From positions 1-22,259 of the forward strand of contig DAOUGD010000149.1 of assembly GCA_034429475.1 (NCBI GenBank): 22,259 bases of DNA, in the 5' to 3' direction. The notes under the pieces were generated by a model. The model was given only the letters and a program-made list of their open reading frames with translations. It did no database searches and was not told the DNA's origin. The number at the start of each line of letters is the position of its first letter. Position 1 is the first letter of the stretch. Shown in pieces: positions 22,084 to 22,259 of the stretch. This DNA comes from JAKQHY01 sp034429475. GTDB taxonomy: Bacteria > Chloroflexota > Anaerolineae > B4-G1 > SLSP01. Made by a program: the position numbers and the translations under genes.

Positions 22084-22259
22084 TAGCTTCTTCCGGCGAA
22101 CTTGTCCCCCTGTTTCCCGTTTCTGATTCAGGGCAATCGCATTTGGATATTTTCACCCCACTGAGGGGCAACATGATGGCTATGATGGCGACTACTGCCG
22201 CCACTTCAGGAGCGTATGAAGGCTGCATTCCCCACTTTGGCCCAAAAAATACCCCTAAT
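22084..22259. other. Right-end non-coding stretch
   Basis: No convincing gene is seen. A 63-codon minus-strand frame (22037-22228) lacks a properly spaced ribosome site and a family resemblance. The adjoining gene beyond the window is not visible. Confidence 0.5.

Noticed and set aside
22037..22228. 63-codon minus-strand frame with a hydrophobic start
   Set aside because: The GGGGA upstream is almost touching the ATG, there is no family resemblance, and it runs across the predicted promoter of the next gene.

Overview
The window is about 22 kb of moderately GC-rich bacterial chromosome carrying 19 protein-coding genes, most of them recognisable housekeeping or signalling functions. I see no rRNA, tRNA, CRISPR array, insertion sequence, phage gene or clear pseudogene. 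The gene content suggests a member of Chloroflexota, possibly Anaerolineae or a related lineage. The pointers are GAF-rich soluble histidine kinases, a receiver-plus-CpaE-like ATPase fusion, a TPR-cdaA-cdaR cluster, a Thermus-type alpha-oxoamine synthase and an archaeal-looking DUF211/VIT pair. This placement is an inference from gene style, not from a marker phylogeny.

Left part (1-6.6 kb, all minus strand): lysS; greA; a GAF histidine kinase and a receiver-ATPase fusion that form a 22-bp-spaced operon; then dnaA. Strong intrinsic terminators follow dnaA (4761-4802), the kinase operon (2144-2178) and greA (1589-1616). The terminator after the kinase operon lies inside the greA leader. dnaA has a roughly 300-nt leader with a DnaA box and several hairpins, and a perfect DnaA box lies just downstream of dnaA.

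Middle part (6.6-13.6 kb): a minus-strand NUDIX-nth-membrane PH-like gene cluster (NUDIX and nth overlap by ATGA); a two-component pair made of a triple-GAF histidine kinase and a double-receiver LuxR regulator (also ATGA-overlapped); then the divergent plus-strand sufS-sufU pair for Fe-S cluster assembly, closed by a 14-bp hairpin terminator.

Right part (13.6-22.3 kb): argF, a large TPR protein, cdaA and cdaR on the minus strand (c-di-AMP synthesis and its membrane regulator), with argF at the upstream end. Divergent from argF is kbl, whose leader holds a long imperfect palindrome. Directly after kbl comes a near-consensus promoter, a leader of about 180 nt ending in a 17-bp terminator hairpin, and then a two-gene unit of a DUF211 protein and a VIT1/CCC1-like membrane protein. 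A small two-helix membrane protein converges on this unit. The last 220 bases hold no convincing gene.

The most unusual piece is the DUF211-VIT/CCC1 module with its attenuator-like leader. Next come the structured dnaA leader, the palindromic and heptad repeats around kbl and argF, and the non-canonical signalling proteins (an ATPase without its P-loop lysine, and receivers with enlarged loops).
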